From contig NC_063276.1 in the NCBI RefSeq assembly GCF_910591885.1, positions 4,712,001 through 4,776,000 on the forward strand: DNA of 64,000 bases, read 5' to 3'. Both the position numbers and the translations under genes were made by a program. Under the pieces are notes generated by a model. The model was not told the DNA's origin. It did no database searches and worked only from the letters and a program-made list of their open reading frames with translations. Source of the DNA: Bombus terrestris (Eukaryota > Arthropoda > Insecta > Hymenoptera > Apidae). Shown here in pieces: positions 1-13,686 of this stretch; positions within the stretch are counted from its first letter, which is position 1; every line of letters begins with the position of its first letter.

Positions 1-1699
1 TTTCATTTCTCAAATAAAATAGAAATAATACAATTCAGCACAAAAATAGAATTGAGCAAGTGGAAGAATAAAAAATCTGCAGCAAATTCTACACTTTTAT
101 TGCACCTACATTCTAACAGTTTCTTGGCGTCCAGTTTCAATGAGAATCTTCACCATTTTCAAATTGCACGTTTCGTTTCTTCTGCCCACTTTTCCGCCCC
201 TCCAAACCATGCTCCCCCCATATGCACAGTTACGTTGGATCCTAAGTGGTCAGTGCCGATCGACAAGTAGCCGTCATTTGCCTCGCAACGAAAAACTGAT
301 TTTCATGGATCGAACGTGGAATTCCATTCCTCCGTACGACACGAACGTCGCGAAAATTAGACGGAGGTGGACAGAACGGGGCGTGGTTTGGTTAGAAGTT
401 GGAAAATTTCGTTCGCCGGTGTAGCGAGGTGAATCCCAGGAATCCCTAGGATCGAGGTAAGAAAGTAAAAAGGAGGAGGCAAGGAGAGTTTGCTCTGCGG
501 GAAGAAACGTCGTTTCACGCTCTTAAGCCGAACGTCGGTTTCGATTCGATCTCCGCCTCGGTCACTTTACTGCTCTTTCTCAGCTACAAAGTGCAGATCG
601 GGATCAAATTTCTGCCAGATACTCGGCCAACTGCAACCTGGCAAATTGGAAATTTTATATTTCAAGTATACATTGTACGATGGAGCTTGTCGAGTTTGAT
701 GGAGCGATATTTATGCGACGTTGGTCTATTTTGTTGATACGAACGATGGTAAAAATTATTAGTGCAGAGGAATTTGTTAACGACGAACGAAATAACGTCA
801 AATCAATAACAAGAGAGACGAGAATGATAAATGTACAATGACGAAAGAAAATTGCAACTTTAAGTTAGACATTGTTCGAAATGATCGATTGATCGTCTTG
901 TTTATTAAGAGAATAATAATAATCTCAGCTTCTCGAATAGAGAAGCATATTGGTAAAAAATAATTAATTAAAGCAATGAAAAATAAATTTATATGATTTT
1001 TCTGTTGCTTTTACACATTTTCACGATTTATTGGATTGCCTGAAATATTCATAACATGCCCGACAATTAATATAAAATACTACTGCGTATTTAGCGAGAC
1101 TAAACAGAGGTGAAATTTTTTTATTCCACAACCAGCAGTGCATCGCCGTGAAGAATAAAACACGTGAAACTTTTTAATTAATTTATCTGAATATTTTCAT
1201 GAAATTTTTTTCATTCCTACGAACGTTTCGTGGAACACGATATACAATTTACGAGTTCTCGGAAACCAGTAGTATATATCAATGATATCACTTTCAAGAG
1301 ATGCGGATAAACAACTGAGTTCACAGAAAATCTGCACAGAGAACGCTTTCAAAGATTATTCCCCGTATTATTCGTACCGTTTTGTTTCTATTAAATTTGC
1401 CAACATGTATATTTTATTCGGCAATAAATTGTTTAGATTAATGGAGAAGGTTTTTTTAAGCAAAAATCACTAATGAAATTTGGTAATTTGTGATCGATCA
1501 TTTATTTCGTACATGTCACGAAATATCCGAAAATCGATAATCACGGATCCGATTGATATAGGAAATTGAAACCTTCGAGCATCAACTGCTGTCCAGCGGA
1601 CGCGAAATTTTCCGAAGCAATGGAAAGGATTCTCCATTAGGATCGAACATTGCTAATGAAATCTAATTTTTGTTAATCTATGGCTTCGCGAGGAGTTAT

Positions 1700-2320
1700 A
1701 GAATTTCCAAGAATCGATAATCGTTCGTTCAATTAATCAACGTTGAAAATTGAAATTCTGTGTTTCAACGCGCACCGCCAATTCGTCTTTATGCGACAAA
1801 GAAATTTTCGAGACTACGAGAGGGATTGTCAAAGAAAGATCGTCAGTTAAATGTAATTATTACTTAACAGTGGCTCCATTTCCAAGAACTGGTCGCTCTG
1901 AACGTAATTGGAATTTAAAACTGGACGCTCCTGGACGTGTAAATTTCAATTTATTATCGAAAATTTCCAAAAGAAGTGAAAAGGATTCTGAAAGGAAGAA
2001 CTTACGATATAATTTTTAGTTAACAATGGCTTTAAAATCTCCAAGAACTGATCGTTCTGAGCGTTGAAAATTGGAAACTGTAAATTTAAAAACCTTCAAT
2101 TTCTTATCATCCCCCTCCAAAAAAAAAGAATTTCCAAAGCAATCAAAAGCACTCGAGCTTCTCCGACGCATTGAAGATGTCGAGCTACGGTTATCACTAA
2201 AATCCAATGTTTGGTTACCCTGTGGTTTTACGAAGGACTGCACGTGTGACAGAATTCCCAGAAATCGTTAATTGCGAGTGTAATTAATATCGAAAATTGA
2301 AGGCCACTGTTTCGAACGTA
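1700..2320. repeat. Diverged tandem repeat, units about 160-215 bases
   Basis: The phrase TTTCCAAGAACTGATCGTTC, then GAACGTTGAAAATTGGAA, recurs with changes at about 1706, 1877, 2036 and 2255. It is intronic or upstream of CaMKK. No coding content seen. Confidence 0.55.
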
Positions 2321-3019
2321 CCATAGTTTTCTGTGCCACAAAAGTCAAACCGAAGAGGCAACAGCCAACTAGAAAAGGTAGCGGCGAATAAAAATCTTGC
2401 GAGACAACAGCCACGATACCGTGGAAGTTAAGCAACAACGTTACTGGTAATTTAATGAAGGTTCATGCAAAACAATTGTGTTTTGTCGTTCTTTGTTTTC
2501 TGTCCAATGTTCTTTTTTCGTCGACATCTACTTTTGAGGCTGCAACCGCTATTTTTCTAATCCCGCGGAAACATCATGCGCGACAACCGTGAAATAAACG
2601 AAAAGAAAAAATATTGTACGAAGTTTACGGAACGTGTAGGCACATCGTGTGCTTTCCATTAGAAGCAACACTTCTGCCGGAAGATGTACCTTGTTTTTCT
2701 TTTTTTTTTTTTTTTCAGTTTCTTTCTTTTGATATTCCCATGGGAGAAGAAATAACGAAGGGTAAAAGAAGGGTGGTGTGAAAAGAAAGTTTCTGTGGAC
2801 GTCGACAAGACGAGAATTTAACTTTAATGAACTCGTATTGTCTTGCAAACTACGTTTTCTTTTTTTTCTTTTTTTATTTCGTGAATGCGACATTCAAATC
2901 GGGGAGATTGTTTTTTTAATTAGGAATTTTTTATAATTAACTGTCATCCTGTTAAAGAAATGTAATTTCTTCGGATTTCTCGCGAAAAAGTACGAACTGT
3001 TGTGTGAAGTGAAAGCGAA

Positions 3020-3830
3020 GTGACATTCGTTTAAATTTAAGTCCTTCCTTTTCCAGGAATTTTGAAAGAGTAAATTACGAAATTTTCAGGAACTATCTTG
3101 TAATTCAGTCATTTTTATACTTTCTTTGGATTTCGTTTAAAAACAAAACGAACATACAAAGCGTACAATGAAATGCATAAAATGAAAACTTTTGCAGTAA
3201 TAGAATAGAATTGTTAAATCAGAGAAACTTCGTTTAAATTATAATCCTTTCGTTCTAAGAAATTAAAAAATAATTAGGTAAAGTACTCGCGATAATTGTC
3301 TTTCAATTTTCCGTATATATTTTCTTTAAACTGCCGGAGACGTGAAAACATCCAAATTCCTTTAAATTTGAATCCTGTCGTTTCCAGAAGTTCTTAATAA
3401 TTTTCTATCGGTCTACCAAAAGAAAAAGGAACAAATTTTTCCGAAGCACGGAATTGTATAATTCTTCGCAGCAATAAAACTGTGTCAAACCAGGAGAAAT
3501 TTGTTCCAGGAATTTCTAATATTTACATGTCAATTTACTAAGAAGACAAACGATTATCGAAACACAGAGCCATAATTATACCTGCAACAATAAAAAACTG
3601 TGTCAGTTCTTTAAGATTCTTTTAAAATTTGAATCCCTCTATTTCCAGAAACTTTGAATAATCATCCATCGATTGGCTAAAATAAAAAGAACGTGTCTTT
3701 TCGTAGCACAGAACTGCGTACGATTCTCTGCAACAGTAAAATCGTGTCAAATAAAAAGAAATTCGACTAAATTCAAATTCTTCCATTTCCAGGTTCTTTT
3801 TTAGTGTCGACGATCTCATATCCGTCTTTC
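3020..3830. repeat. Diverged tandem repeat just upstream of the first visible CaMKK exon
   Basis: The phrase TTTAAATTTGAATCC followed by TTTCCAGAA recurs at about 3030, 3232, 3360, 3623 and 3765. A second phrase (AGCACAGAACTG, then GCAACAGTAAAACTGTGTCA) recurs at about 3440-3490, 3560-3606 and 3694-3750. Units are roughly 130 bases and well diverged. Confidence 0.7.
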
Positions 3831-3864
3831 TTTTTTTTTTTTTATTTTATTTCTCATGTTATAG

Positions 3865-6800
3865 GGTTCCTACGGGATCGTAAAACTAGTTTACAACGAG
3901 GAGGACGAGACTCACTACGCGATGAAGATTCTCAGCAAGAAGAAACTGATGAAGAAGGCGGGAATCTTCGGTAGAATGGCTCCAGGGAAGAAGGGTGCGG
4001 CTAACCCTTTGGCGAAGGTCTACAGGGAGATCGCGTTGTTGAAGAAATTGGATCACCTAAATGTCGTGAAACTGGTGGAGGTTCTCGACGATCCGGACGA
4101 GGACAACCTTTACCTTGTTTTCGAATTGGTCCAGAGGGGCGAGGTACTTCAGGTACCTACCGATAAACCACTCGACGAGGAAACTGCCAGGAAGAATTTT
4201 CGTGACGTTGTAATGGGCGTCGAGTATCGTAAGTGATTTATGAGGACTTAATTAAATACGTTGGCTAACCATAGAGAATCTAAGAAACAATTTAAATTTA
4301 ACTAAATTTGGTAAAAATGTTTCAAGTGTTTTATTTTATTATTTATTCAAATATGTTACATTGTTACTTTATCAAATACTTTAACCTTAGCAGGTGAATT
4401 TCTAGCGTGAAACACAATTATTTGTAACTTGAAAAATAAACCGCGAAAGATAGTTTCGTATAAGAACTATTTTCATTGTTTCAATGTTTCAAGTCGACCA
4501 CCTAATATCTTGTGACACTCAGTATAATTACTAGATTACGAATTCTTATGCAAATTTATATTGTTATGAATATTAAAGAAGCGAAACCAGATTTCTTTCA
4601 CGTGTACATATTATAGTCAGAAGTTTACGTTGCATGTTTTGCCTGCTCTTTTACAGAATACATTCTCTGAACATTTTTATACATTCAAATTATTCATGGA
4701 TGCATAAAAATCTGCAATCTAAAGCCTCGCCTCCACCGCAGCAACATCGAGCAGCCTTTTGTCGCCTCTTGTCACTGCCCGTGCCAAGTTGCAAGAAATT
4801 TCCGACGAACAGCAACCTATAGAGACATTTTGTCCACAACGAACAAGCGGCTATCTTTTCAAGAAGTAGGAGCAACAACAGAAAGTTGCTCGATGTCGGT
4901 ACAATGGAAACGAGGCTCAGCCCCACAGTCCACGAGGCTAAGCTTCGTACACGCGTATTAGATGCAACAATGCTGAGAGTAGATACGCTTCCATTCAGCG
5001 GTCATTGTAGCGCACACCTGTCCACGAAACCGCAGCGAAACCGTCTTCATCGTGACAATTGGCGTTAACATTGCGTCAGTACGTTGTAACCTCGCGTCAT
5101 AACACGACGTCAGTGGCGAGACGCGGGCTACAGCGATACAATGAAACGTGGCGATGAGTCAATGCCTCCTCGTCATCGTTTGATATTTTCATAGCGATAC
5201 AAAATGTATTTTACTTCACGCTTCGTACGTCAACGATTGGAATACAATTGTGGCGTAAACGTATCGCCGTATCTGACCCATTTGCATCGTTGTCCTGCTT
5301 AAGACGACTGGTCCCTATCACCTCGCGCGGTCGGTCGTAGGTGCAGTAAATGACATCCAAATTCTTCATGGAGAGAATTTACTGTTCAAAACGATTCACA
5401 GACAACGTTACTTCGCAAACATCGCATCTTACATTCTTCGTAACAGAGGAAAAAAGTAAAGATTATTTATTTAAAAAAAATTATTTAGATTAAAATGGAA
5501 ATAAAAAGAAGCAGTTGCAGCGCGCGGATTAATCCGCGCTTGGATGCAAATAGGCTAATAAACTTCAAATAGGCTTCTGTAGGGCGACGCTTCGTGGACA
5601 GTTGGTCGATAATTATATTTAATTATATTTAATATATCTCGTGGGTGTTCTTAAAGTTCATTGACCTTGCATTGCCGCTGTTGTTGTTGCTGTTTAGTGC
5701 ACTACCAGAGGATAGTTCATCGTGACATAAAGCCGAGCAACCTGTTGGTAGATAGCGACGGTCGCATCAAGATCGCGGATTTAGGTGTCAGCGCGGAACT
5801 GAGAGCATCCGGAGAATTATTGTCCGGACCAGCCGGGACTCCAGCGTTCGCGGCACCCGAAACAACCACGCCTGGCGCCCATTATTCTGGAACGGTAAGT
5901 ACCATCGGCGTACGAGGCTATCGTCTGATCGATTTTCAATTTCGCCCCGTATTTATAGGCGGCGGAGAATTATGACGCCGGCTCTGTCCCTCTCTCTTTC
6001 TTTCTCTCTGTTCAGTCGTGTCGGTATCCTTGGCTGCCATCGTTCCACTTGAATTTCGCGATGCCAATTGTGATCGTAAATGGAGGACATCCATGGCCGA
6101 TCTTCTTTAGCAAGTGAACATAGGAAAAAGGATATGATAAGTCACATTTTCGGTTGTTTGTAATAGGATTTGGTGTAATTTTATTGGGTCGTTCGAGAGG
6201 CCTTCTAGGATGATTTTTATTAAATAGCTGTTAAAATTGGTTTTGTAGTAAATTTTAAAAATTAAATGCGAAGTGCGATACTCTATTTGAAATGAGACAA
6301 ATGAGATTTGAAATGAATTGTCCGGGTAAATCTTATTTGAAATAAAGGCTATTATTATGTAGAGGATTGGCTATGTTAAATAAAATAACAAATAATTTGC
6401 ATTTCAAATGTCGTATTTCGCACGCATTTGAATAACAAACATTATTTCGCAATACGACAACGTTTGCTCTCAAAACTGTTTTCTTTCCATTTGCTCATAG
6501 TTGATACGACTTTTTAAGATAAACATACAACAGGTTGTGCAGTTAAAATAGTTCACTGTTTCAAATGGTTACTCTTTATTTATTTCTAAAATAAAACTTA
6601 ACCATCCACGTCGTTGAGCATCAAATTGATCGAAGAAACAAACATTTACTTTTGGAGTTAAGCATTTTTATCGTCCTGTTTATCAACACCTCAAAAATAT
6701 GTTTATAATGTTTGTGTCTTTTTGTAAAATTCCATACATCTACTGTCCAGTTTTAAAAGAAATCTGTATCTTTGTGTAACTGATCTAAAATTATTCCTTT

Positions 6801-9800
6801 TCTTAATTACGTTGCATTGACATAATTAGATTATGACGTTAACAGCGATATCGATTATGCCATATTATCTATTACCGTATTAGCGAAAAACCTGTATGAT
6901 CACGGAATTAACGGTTAATGAAGACAAAACAACTTTAATTAAGAACGTTTGGCATAAATGCACGAGTGTACGCGAACTAACTCTGAAAAGAAGAGACGAA
7001 ATTTGTTTTACAAATGATACGGTGCACGTGCTTATGCAAATGTGTAATTTATAAAAAAAAAAAAAGAAAAAATCTAGGAATACTTTTTCCCCACATACGA
7101 GGAAAGTGACTCTGGGAATCTGATTATGTAAGGTAATTTACATAATACAACTGCAACAGCGAACACGCGAATCTCAAGTGAATTCGCTTAACTGCTTAAA
7201 TAAGAAAGAATAGAATTTTCCATAGACGTGTCATAAGTCTTCTGCTGGGTCATCATCATTTGGAACTCGTCAACAAAATCTATCGATCGTATAAAAGACA
7301 AATAAATCTTAAGATATTGTAAAAAAAAGCCAATTTGCAAAATGTAGTTTAAAAGAAGCACGATCTTAAATTTTTAATTCATACAGATATATCATTTCTT
7401 TAATTTAACACGTTCAAACATAGAATCCTGTGTATGTATATTTCTAAAATTATCATCTACACTGTCAGAAAATGCGAAAAAAGAAATGTTATATTTTTCA
7501 TAGGTTTACAGCTCAATACCACGTTAAATGCATAGGCTGAAAAGCATGATCAAGCTTTGGCCTAATTGTCCAATCGGAAACGTTTCATTGTACTTCAAGG
7601 TCACTTGCATATTTTACGAACAGTATAAAAGATCGATGTCGCTCGTACCACGTACTGACTTCGGTTTGAATGAAACCATGTGAGCCTGACCAAACAACCA
7701 TAGATAGTAGATTTGAATTTCTTTTTTTTTAGCTGTGATCAAATTTAAGGGGTGAAACTACCCTCCAAAGTACGGTCCTTTAAACGTGAACTTGGGAAGG
7801 TTTACGTAAGCGGGACAAATTTTTTTGAAGGAAAATGAAATGATTTCTAACATGTTGAAAGAAAACGCTGTGATCAGTAAAGGATTTTGAAAAATATATA
7901 AAAAATATTGGTCGTTCAAAAAAAAAAAAAAAAAAAGAAGATAAGAAAAGAAGGAACAGTAACTGTGTATAAAATAAAAAAGATGGCATTCTTTATTGCA
8001 CAAACAACGATGTACACACACGTAGTGAATATAAAGTTGACTCGCTGTTTGTATATGTGTGGCCACGTTACACGTACCCTGAAACTTTTTGATAAGAAAG
8101 TTGGGTCACATAGGGCCACGCCATTTTACTTAGATTGACCGTGACACGTTCGACGTAACAATTGTGACATCGAGTTTAATTTAACTTTCTTTTATGCTGA
8201 ATCGTGCCTGAATTAACTTTGAGTCCAGTTGATAAGTCGAGTCCAGTTCGGTTGATATAGTATTTTTAACTCGATTAATTTTTCATTCCACCTACATTCG
8301 ACGATCAAACTTCGAGTTACTATAAATTGAAACATTGCTAGGTTTTTCTAACGTTCTCCCGTGTAACATAAAAATTATAATATCATAAATTATTGTATTA
8401 AAATCGTATTAAATATTATCAATATTATTATTAAATACAACATAATATTTCTCTTGAAAACGTATTCGGTTTTCAAGAAATAGATAAATCACCGCCTACA
8501 AAAGTATTAACTTTAATTCTAACACCATTCTCTTTAATACCATTGACTCGTCCAGATCAGGTCCACGAACTTAAATGGAATTAAGATCTTCGAATCTCTT
8601 TAATAATTAACCAATAATTAACCTAATTTAGAACAATGTGGGCGTACTTAAACTAGCTACGGATTGTTAATCTTTGGCTAAAATCAGAACGGTGGTGATA
8701 CAAGAGAACGATATAGATATATCTGATTCAACTTAAACAGTAAGATAGGATTGACGATCACAACACATTATTACGCCCTCTGTCATACAAACGACCGAAC
8801 GTGTAATTTGACGTAGACTGGAGTAATTTCATCCCTTTCATGTGTATTTCCATGATTACAACGGGGACGTATCGCGTGACCTTATCGACAAGTCGATCGA
8901 TCTAGCCAGTGGAGTTGTGGAAAATTCAATGTCCACGAGAGTGACACGTTACCCAATTCATTAGCTGTTCAAGAGCTGTAATTACTAATCAGTTTCTTAA
9001 CTGACGATCTTCGAATTTTTGTTTCGTCCTAAAGATAAAAGAGAATTTCAATGGTTTGATAAAAATTGAATTCACATTTTATGTTTTCTTCGAGCAATCG
9101 GGAAGAATTATAATATTTGAAGAAAAAGCTTAATCAACCATATGATCGGCAATTCTTTCGAAAGTTACGAATATTTAAGCATGAAGTATATATTTTATGA
9201 CACGCTGTCCCGGAACAATTTATAATCCACATTTTGTTGAAACTTTACCAACTCTGTCATAAAGAGAGCCAGTGAAAATATTTTATGAGTCTCTAACATG
9301 GAAAGCTTCCAGATAATAAATTAGTGGGGATACCAACATTAATCTTCCTCGCTAAAAGCTAAAAAATAAATGGAAAGTAAAATAAAAGTGGAATTAAAAA
9401 TTGGAAGCATTTAAGATAATTTTTCATTAAAAATGAATATTCCATGTGTTTCAGTTATGTGACGTATGGTCAATGGGCGTGACACTCTACTGTTTAGTGA
9501 CCGGAAAAATCCCTTGGGATGGCGCTGGGAGTATAATTGGTGTCCAAGCGGCGGTACGCAGCGAGCCGTTAAAATTTCCGGAAAAACCCGTCGTTTCGGA
9601 AAATCTTCGTGAATTGATCACGAAAATGTTGGCGAAAAACCCAGCTGAGAGAATCAAGTTATCAGATATCAAAGAACATGCCTGGCTGACCAATTGTGGC
9701 ACTGAACCACTGCCAAGCGAGGCTGACAACTGTCGACTTCCGGTTACTGTTACAGACGAAGAAGTAGAACGAGTGGTCACAAGGATACCCAAACTCGACA

Positions 9801-12800
9801 CGTTGATTCTTATCAAAACTATGTTGAAACAGCACAGTTTCCAGGTAAGATTCTATCGTTTAAATTTGCCGCTATTTCTAACTTGTTGACTTAATTTATT
9901 ATATGTAAATAAAAATAAATTTCACAATTATGTGTGAATGATTCGTGGCATAGCCAGCTTTGCTTAGTATGGTTGAGAAAAAGAAAATAATATAATTCGA
10001 TAATTAATGTTTACAAAAACAGTAAGAGGAGGTTAATATTTTATATTTGGCGCCATTAATACACTATTCAAATAATTTGGCTCGCAATTTGTGAATAGCA
10101 ATTATCGATATTCGATAAATTGTAGATTAGTTCTAGCTCGTACAGTGAAAACTGCTATGGCGCGGATCTGCCAACCAGTATCAGGCTTTAATTAATAAAT
10201 CCCACAACTAGTTTGAAGTATTATGCCACTGATTTAGCCTTTGACAATCCAATTATAATTTATGTGTTCCGCTTTACTCGAACATAAAATCATGCAACAA
10301 ATTGCATTTAGTTGACGCACTATAATACCCTTTGTTTCCACGAGTGTTCTATCTAAATATCTTCTAACTCGTGGCTATCGGTAAAGTAGAGATCGTCCAT
10401 AAGTCACATATACTTTTTCATGTAAGATTAACAACTTTTTATGCATTTGTTCATTTATTTAAACGTCGTACTGCACTATTTATAAACACTTCGCATTTTT
10501 AAAAGTACAAAGAATTGATATTCAATTATATTCGCTATTACAAGGTATTTATATATTAAACTATAGCATTCTAACATAGACATCGTCTTTATAATATCAT
10601 AGAATTCATTAATATAATATATTTTATGATGTTATTGAAACTATCTTTCCTTCTTTCTTTTCAATAAAAGAGTTATGACGAATCTTTTAGCTGTTTCTTA
10701 CTTTGATAGTTTTAAACTCTCATATTAGTAGAGAGACGCGCGCATAAATTGATCCTGACAAATGCTCGATTGTTAGCTAATTTCTCTAAGAGGAAAAGGT
10801 TAGAAGGTGAATTATTATTGATGGTCCCAATTGACGAACTTTTCTATTCAACTTGTAAAACTTTTTTTGCCATTCTTTCCTTTTACTTTAATGCTCGAGG
10901 TCGTTAAGGCGCCGTTCTATATACCGTGACAGTTTTCTTACCCCACCCTGGTTATCTCTTCACCGTAGTTTGGGTGATATTAGGACGAAGCGCTAGTTAT
11001 TGCCAGCTTGTCCCGTATAATTGCATTAAAGGGAAATGGATCCTTTACATTCGCGTGAGATTCTTCGCCCTTCACCATGGCCAACTGTACGTCGATGCGA
11101 TAAAAGTCGGAATAACGCAGACCTCGCCGTTAAAGTGCAGCCAACTGTAAAAATTCACTTGACTCTTCGTGATTCTCCGAATATCCCGCGTCGGCTGAAT
11201 ACATAGATCCTTCGTGGCTGCAAATGAAGCGATAAAATGAAAATACGAAAAAAAGTGGTAGATATCGTTCGAATACCGTGAGACCTTATTTTCCCATTTG
11301 CGATTAACTTTAACGAATGAAAGATTTCGAAGATATGTAAGCTAGAAAATAATAAAAATCGATTTTTTATGTTTTTATTAAATAATTGTGAAAACTCGAA
11401 TCCCAACTTACAGGAACTTCCCAATTCTGCAATAGTCAGTACCAAATCTTTTTATTGTCTCCGAAGCCCCTATTTTATAATCGTCAGTGAAAAGTTATGA
11501 AAGGGCATATAGAATTCTATGTGGTGGGGATAGTAAATGCTCGACGACCTTAAACGATTCAAACTTTGTCGCGAGCTATAGATAGACTGGAAATCGTCGT
11601 CGATTAGGCAACTCCCAGATTCGGATGGGTATGAAAATGAATTTTTTCTCCCATAGAGGCTTTTCATCGAGCACATTAAGCACATTTGGAACAGTCATTC
11701 GCGATCATGATAGAAGGCTGTTAGTAGGAATTTATGAAATGGGAAGTGTGATGAAGACAATAGCAGTTCAGTGACTTCGATCTGTTAAATCTAGAAACTA
11801 GTTTCTTTTTCTATAGGGACCTCAGCTTGAGTACTATGAAGTCGTTTAGATCAATTCACTCCTAACCATCACAAAAGTTCAGCAATAAACACAAGAGATA
11901 TAAGAATCTAATCTGTAGTGATGGCTTGGCGATTTTGAGTGCATTAAACTTCGTTACCAGCTATAGAATCAGTGCAAATTGGGATTAGGCAATTGAATCA
12001 GACCTTGTTGGACCAGAGTTCCTTCTCACAAATAGACTGTGCATCGAGTATCATAAAATCGTTCAGAGCAGTTCGGTCTCCGTTGCGATAAAGGAATCGG
12101 CCATTGAATTTCAATTGAGACCGACATTTGATCTCGCGCTTGGGGCGGCGAGCAACGGGAGGTCAAGCCTCTCTGTTTCTTTGTTTATGACGCGATACTG
12201 GCCGCTCCCGTAGCGTGGAAAAGCTACCTCCTGCTCTCGCCACGGCGCCACGTCTCTGGCCTTATTATTTGACGAGCACAGTCAGTCGATATCAGCCGAG
12301 TTCAAGGAAGGTTGACGGCTCCGTAAACACGGCAATAACGCCGGTGGAGTGTCGATGTCATAAAAGCGTAAAGCGTTTTTCTCGCTTTATTTCTCTCCCT
12401 CTTCTTATCTTTCTTTTTTGTTTTTTCTCCTCTTCTCTTATCATCTTTCACCAAAGGTTCAAACAATCTCGCGAAAATAGGTCGGAAATTCGCAAAAATT
12501 TCACAAGAGGTCCTTTGAAATCCTACCCTTAGAATCGAGAACAATGTTCGAGCAATGGTATTCAGAATTAAACGTTCGAAGGATTATCTGCTCCTCGAGA
12601 GGTCCTTTTTATTTCTGCTCACGTTTCGTAAACGTTGTTGTTCAGTGGAGTTGCGAAGGAATCGAAGCGTGAAAAAATTATCTATTCACGTGTGACGTTT
12701 TTCTCTGATTTTCTCATTGCTTCTACAAATTGTCACGACTCTATTTCTGGTGCACTAGCGCTCAGAAGTATCCGGACGCTTTGGCCAATTTGTAGCAACA

Positions 12801-13584
12801 CTTTAATCAATTTGTGACACGGAATTGATCGTTTTGAAGAATATATTTTTGAATAATGTTATTTTCAAATTGTCAGGGTTTGTTTTCTGATGTTTAGAAT
12901 CCCTTCCTGCCGAAGAAAAGTGGGAAAACGACGGGTACCGATGTAACGGTGGATAACATAGAACTATCCTCATCAGGAAGAGCTGAGGAGACCTCACCAG
13001 CGAGGAAAGCCATAAGAAATGCAAAGTCGGAACGATTTCAGAGAACGGGTAGAAGCAATTCCGCGCCAGATTCTTACGATTGGCAAACAAACGGCAGGTA
13101 AATTATTCACGATTCAATCTTTTCGATATCTTTGCTCCAAGTTCTCCAAACCTGATTGATTATGGTCCAAAATTAATTGATTGTTCTTGAATGATGATAT
13201 TTTATATCAATGTTTGCTATCTATATATTTCGTATTTAATGACTCTTCTGTTTTATCGATCGAAACTGGATATGTTTCACAATTTTCGGGGAAAATTTCG
13301 TGGTTGTACTAATTTACGCCCGTAATGTATCTTATAATTGAAAAGGTTATAGTTGAAACAGTGGTTCTCGATCTCTCTAATTATCATTTATTCGTTTAGT
13401 TTAAAATAAAACTGCATCCATTTATAAAATTATTGTCCCAATTTCATTGAAATGTATGATAGTTTATTATTCTTATTTTCTCGTCTGTGTTTTTGAAAAA
13501 AGTTTCAGACAAATATCCATAGACAGTCCCCTTCCTCCGGTGACGGAAGCAACCAGCCAAGAAACAGAGGTCGAAAAACGGTGA
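3865..13584 (+). CDS. CaMKK: Calcium/calmodulin-dependent protein kinase kinase (CaMKK), 3' part, five exons
   Basis: Exons 3865-4228, 5698-5894, 9455-9844, 12898-13097 and 13509-13584 join with matching phases into 408 codons plus stop. CaMKK is a cytosolic Ser/Thr kinase that phosphorylates the activation loops of CaMKI/IV and AMPK. Seen: the reading starts inside the Gly-rich loop (GSYGIVKL), then the ATP lysine (YAMKILSKKK), a basic insert at the place of the family's Arg/Pro insert, HRD (IVHRDIKPSNLL), DLG instead of DFG, APE (AFAAPE), and DVWSMGVTLY. After the kinase domain come EPLPSEADNC and a segment like the CaMKK autoinhibitory/calmodulin-binding region (VTRIPKLDTLILIKTMLKQ). The final 92 residues are polar and Ser-rich. 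The exon encoding the residues before GSYG must end with a phase-0 codon (expected IGQ); I found no such exon in 1-3864, so the N-terminus is missing here. Family assignment is secure; splice sites are inferred from GT/AG and phase. Confidence 0.93.
4229..12897 (+). other. CaMKK introns (4229-5697, 5895-9454, 9845-12897)
   Basis: Three introns of about 1.5, 3.6 and 3.1 kb. The first holds a CpG-richer part (5080-5350) and the 18-base palindrome. The second is A+T-rich with a poly-A at 7919. The third has CpG-richer segments at 10900-11120 and 12130-12360. No extra exons could be supported. Confidence 0.7.
5522..5539. promoter_or_regulatory. 18-base perfect palindrome GCGCGGATTAATCCGCGC
   Basis: Located in the CaMKK intron 160 bases before the exon at 5698. 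The centre GGATTAATCC is two overlapping TAATCC sites, the type bound by K50 homeodomains such as Orthodenticle. Function is a guess. Confidence 0.25.
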
Positions 13585-13680
13585 TATCTTTAAACAAATC
13601 GGATCAACACGTCGAAGAAAACCACGATCAACCAATCGGTTGATGAACACGGTATGAGCCGACTTAACATTCGATGATGT

Positions 13681-13686
13681 AATAAA
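13681..13686 (+). terminator. Candidate CaMKK polyadenylation signal
   Basis: AATAAA about 100 bases past the CaMKK stop codon, the first in that direction. Usage not shown by sequence alone. Confidence 0.55.

Larger units (their letters stand above)
1..3864 (+). other. CaMKK upstream intron or 5' flank
   Basis: No recognisable exon. It contains the two tandem arrays described separately and A/T-rich tracts. A donor-like GAG|GTAAGA at about 455-461 follows a slightly CpG-richer stretch (200-460) and might close a 5' UTR exon, but there is no coding support. Confidence 0.5.

Noticed and set aside
1..3864. Search for the CaMKK exon ending in the IGQ codons before GSYG
   Set aside because: No phase-0 donor with suitable upstream coding was found; the exon probably lies outside the window.
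12215..12532. 105-codon + strand open frame in CaMKK intron
   Set aside because: No family match and no way to join it in phase to the CaMKK exons.
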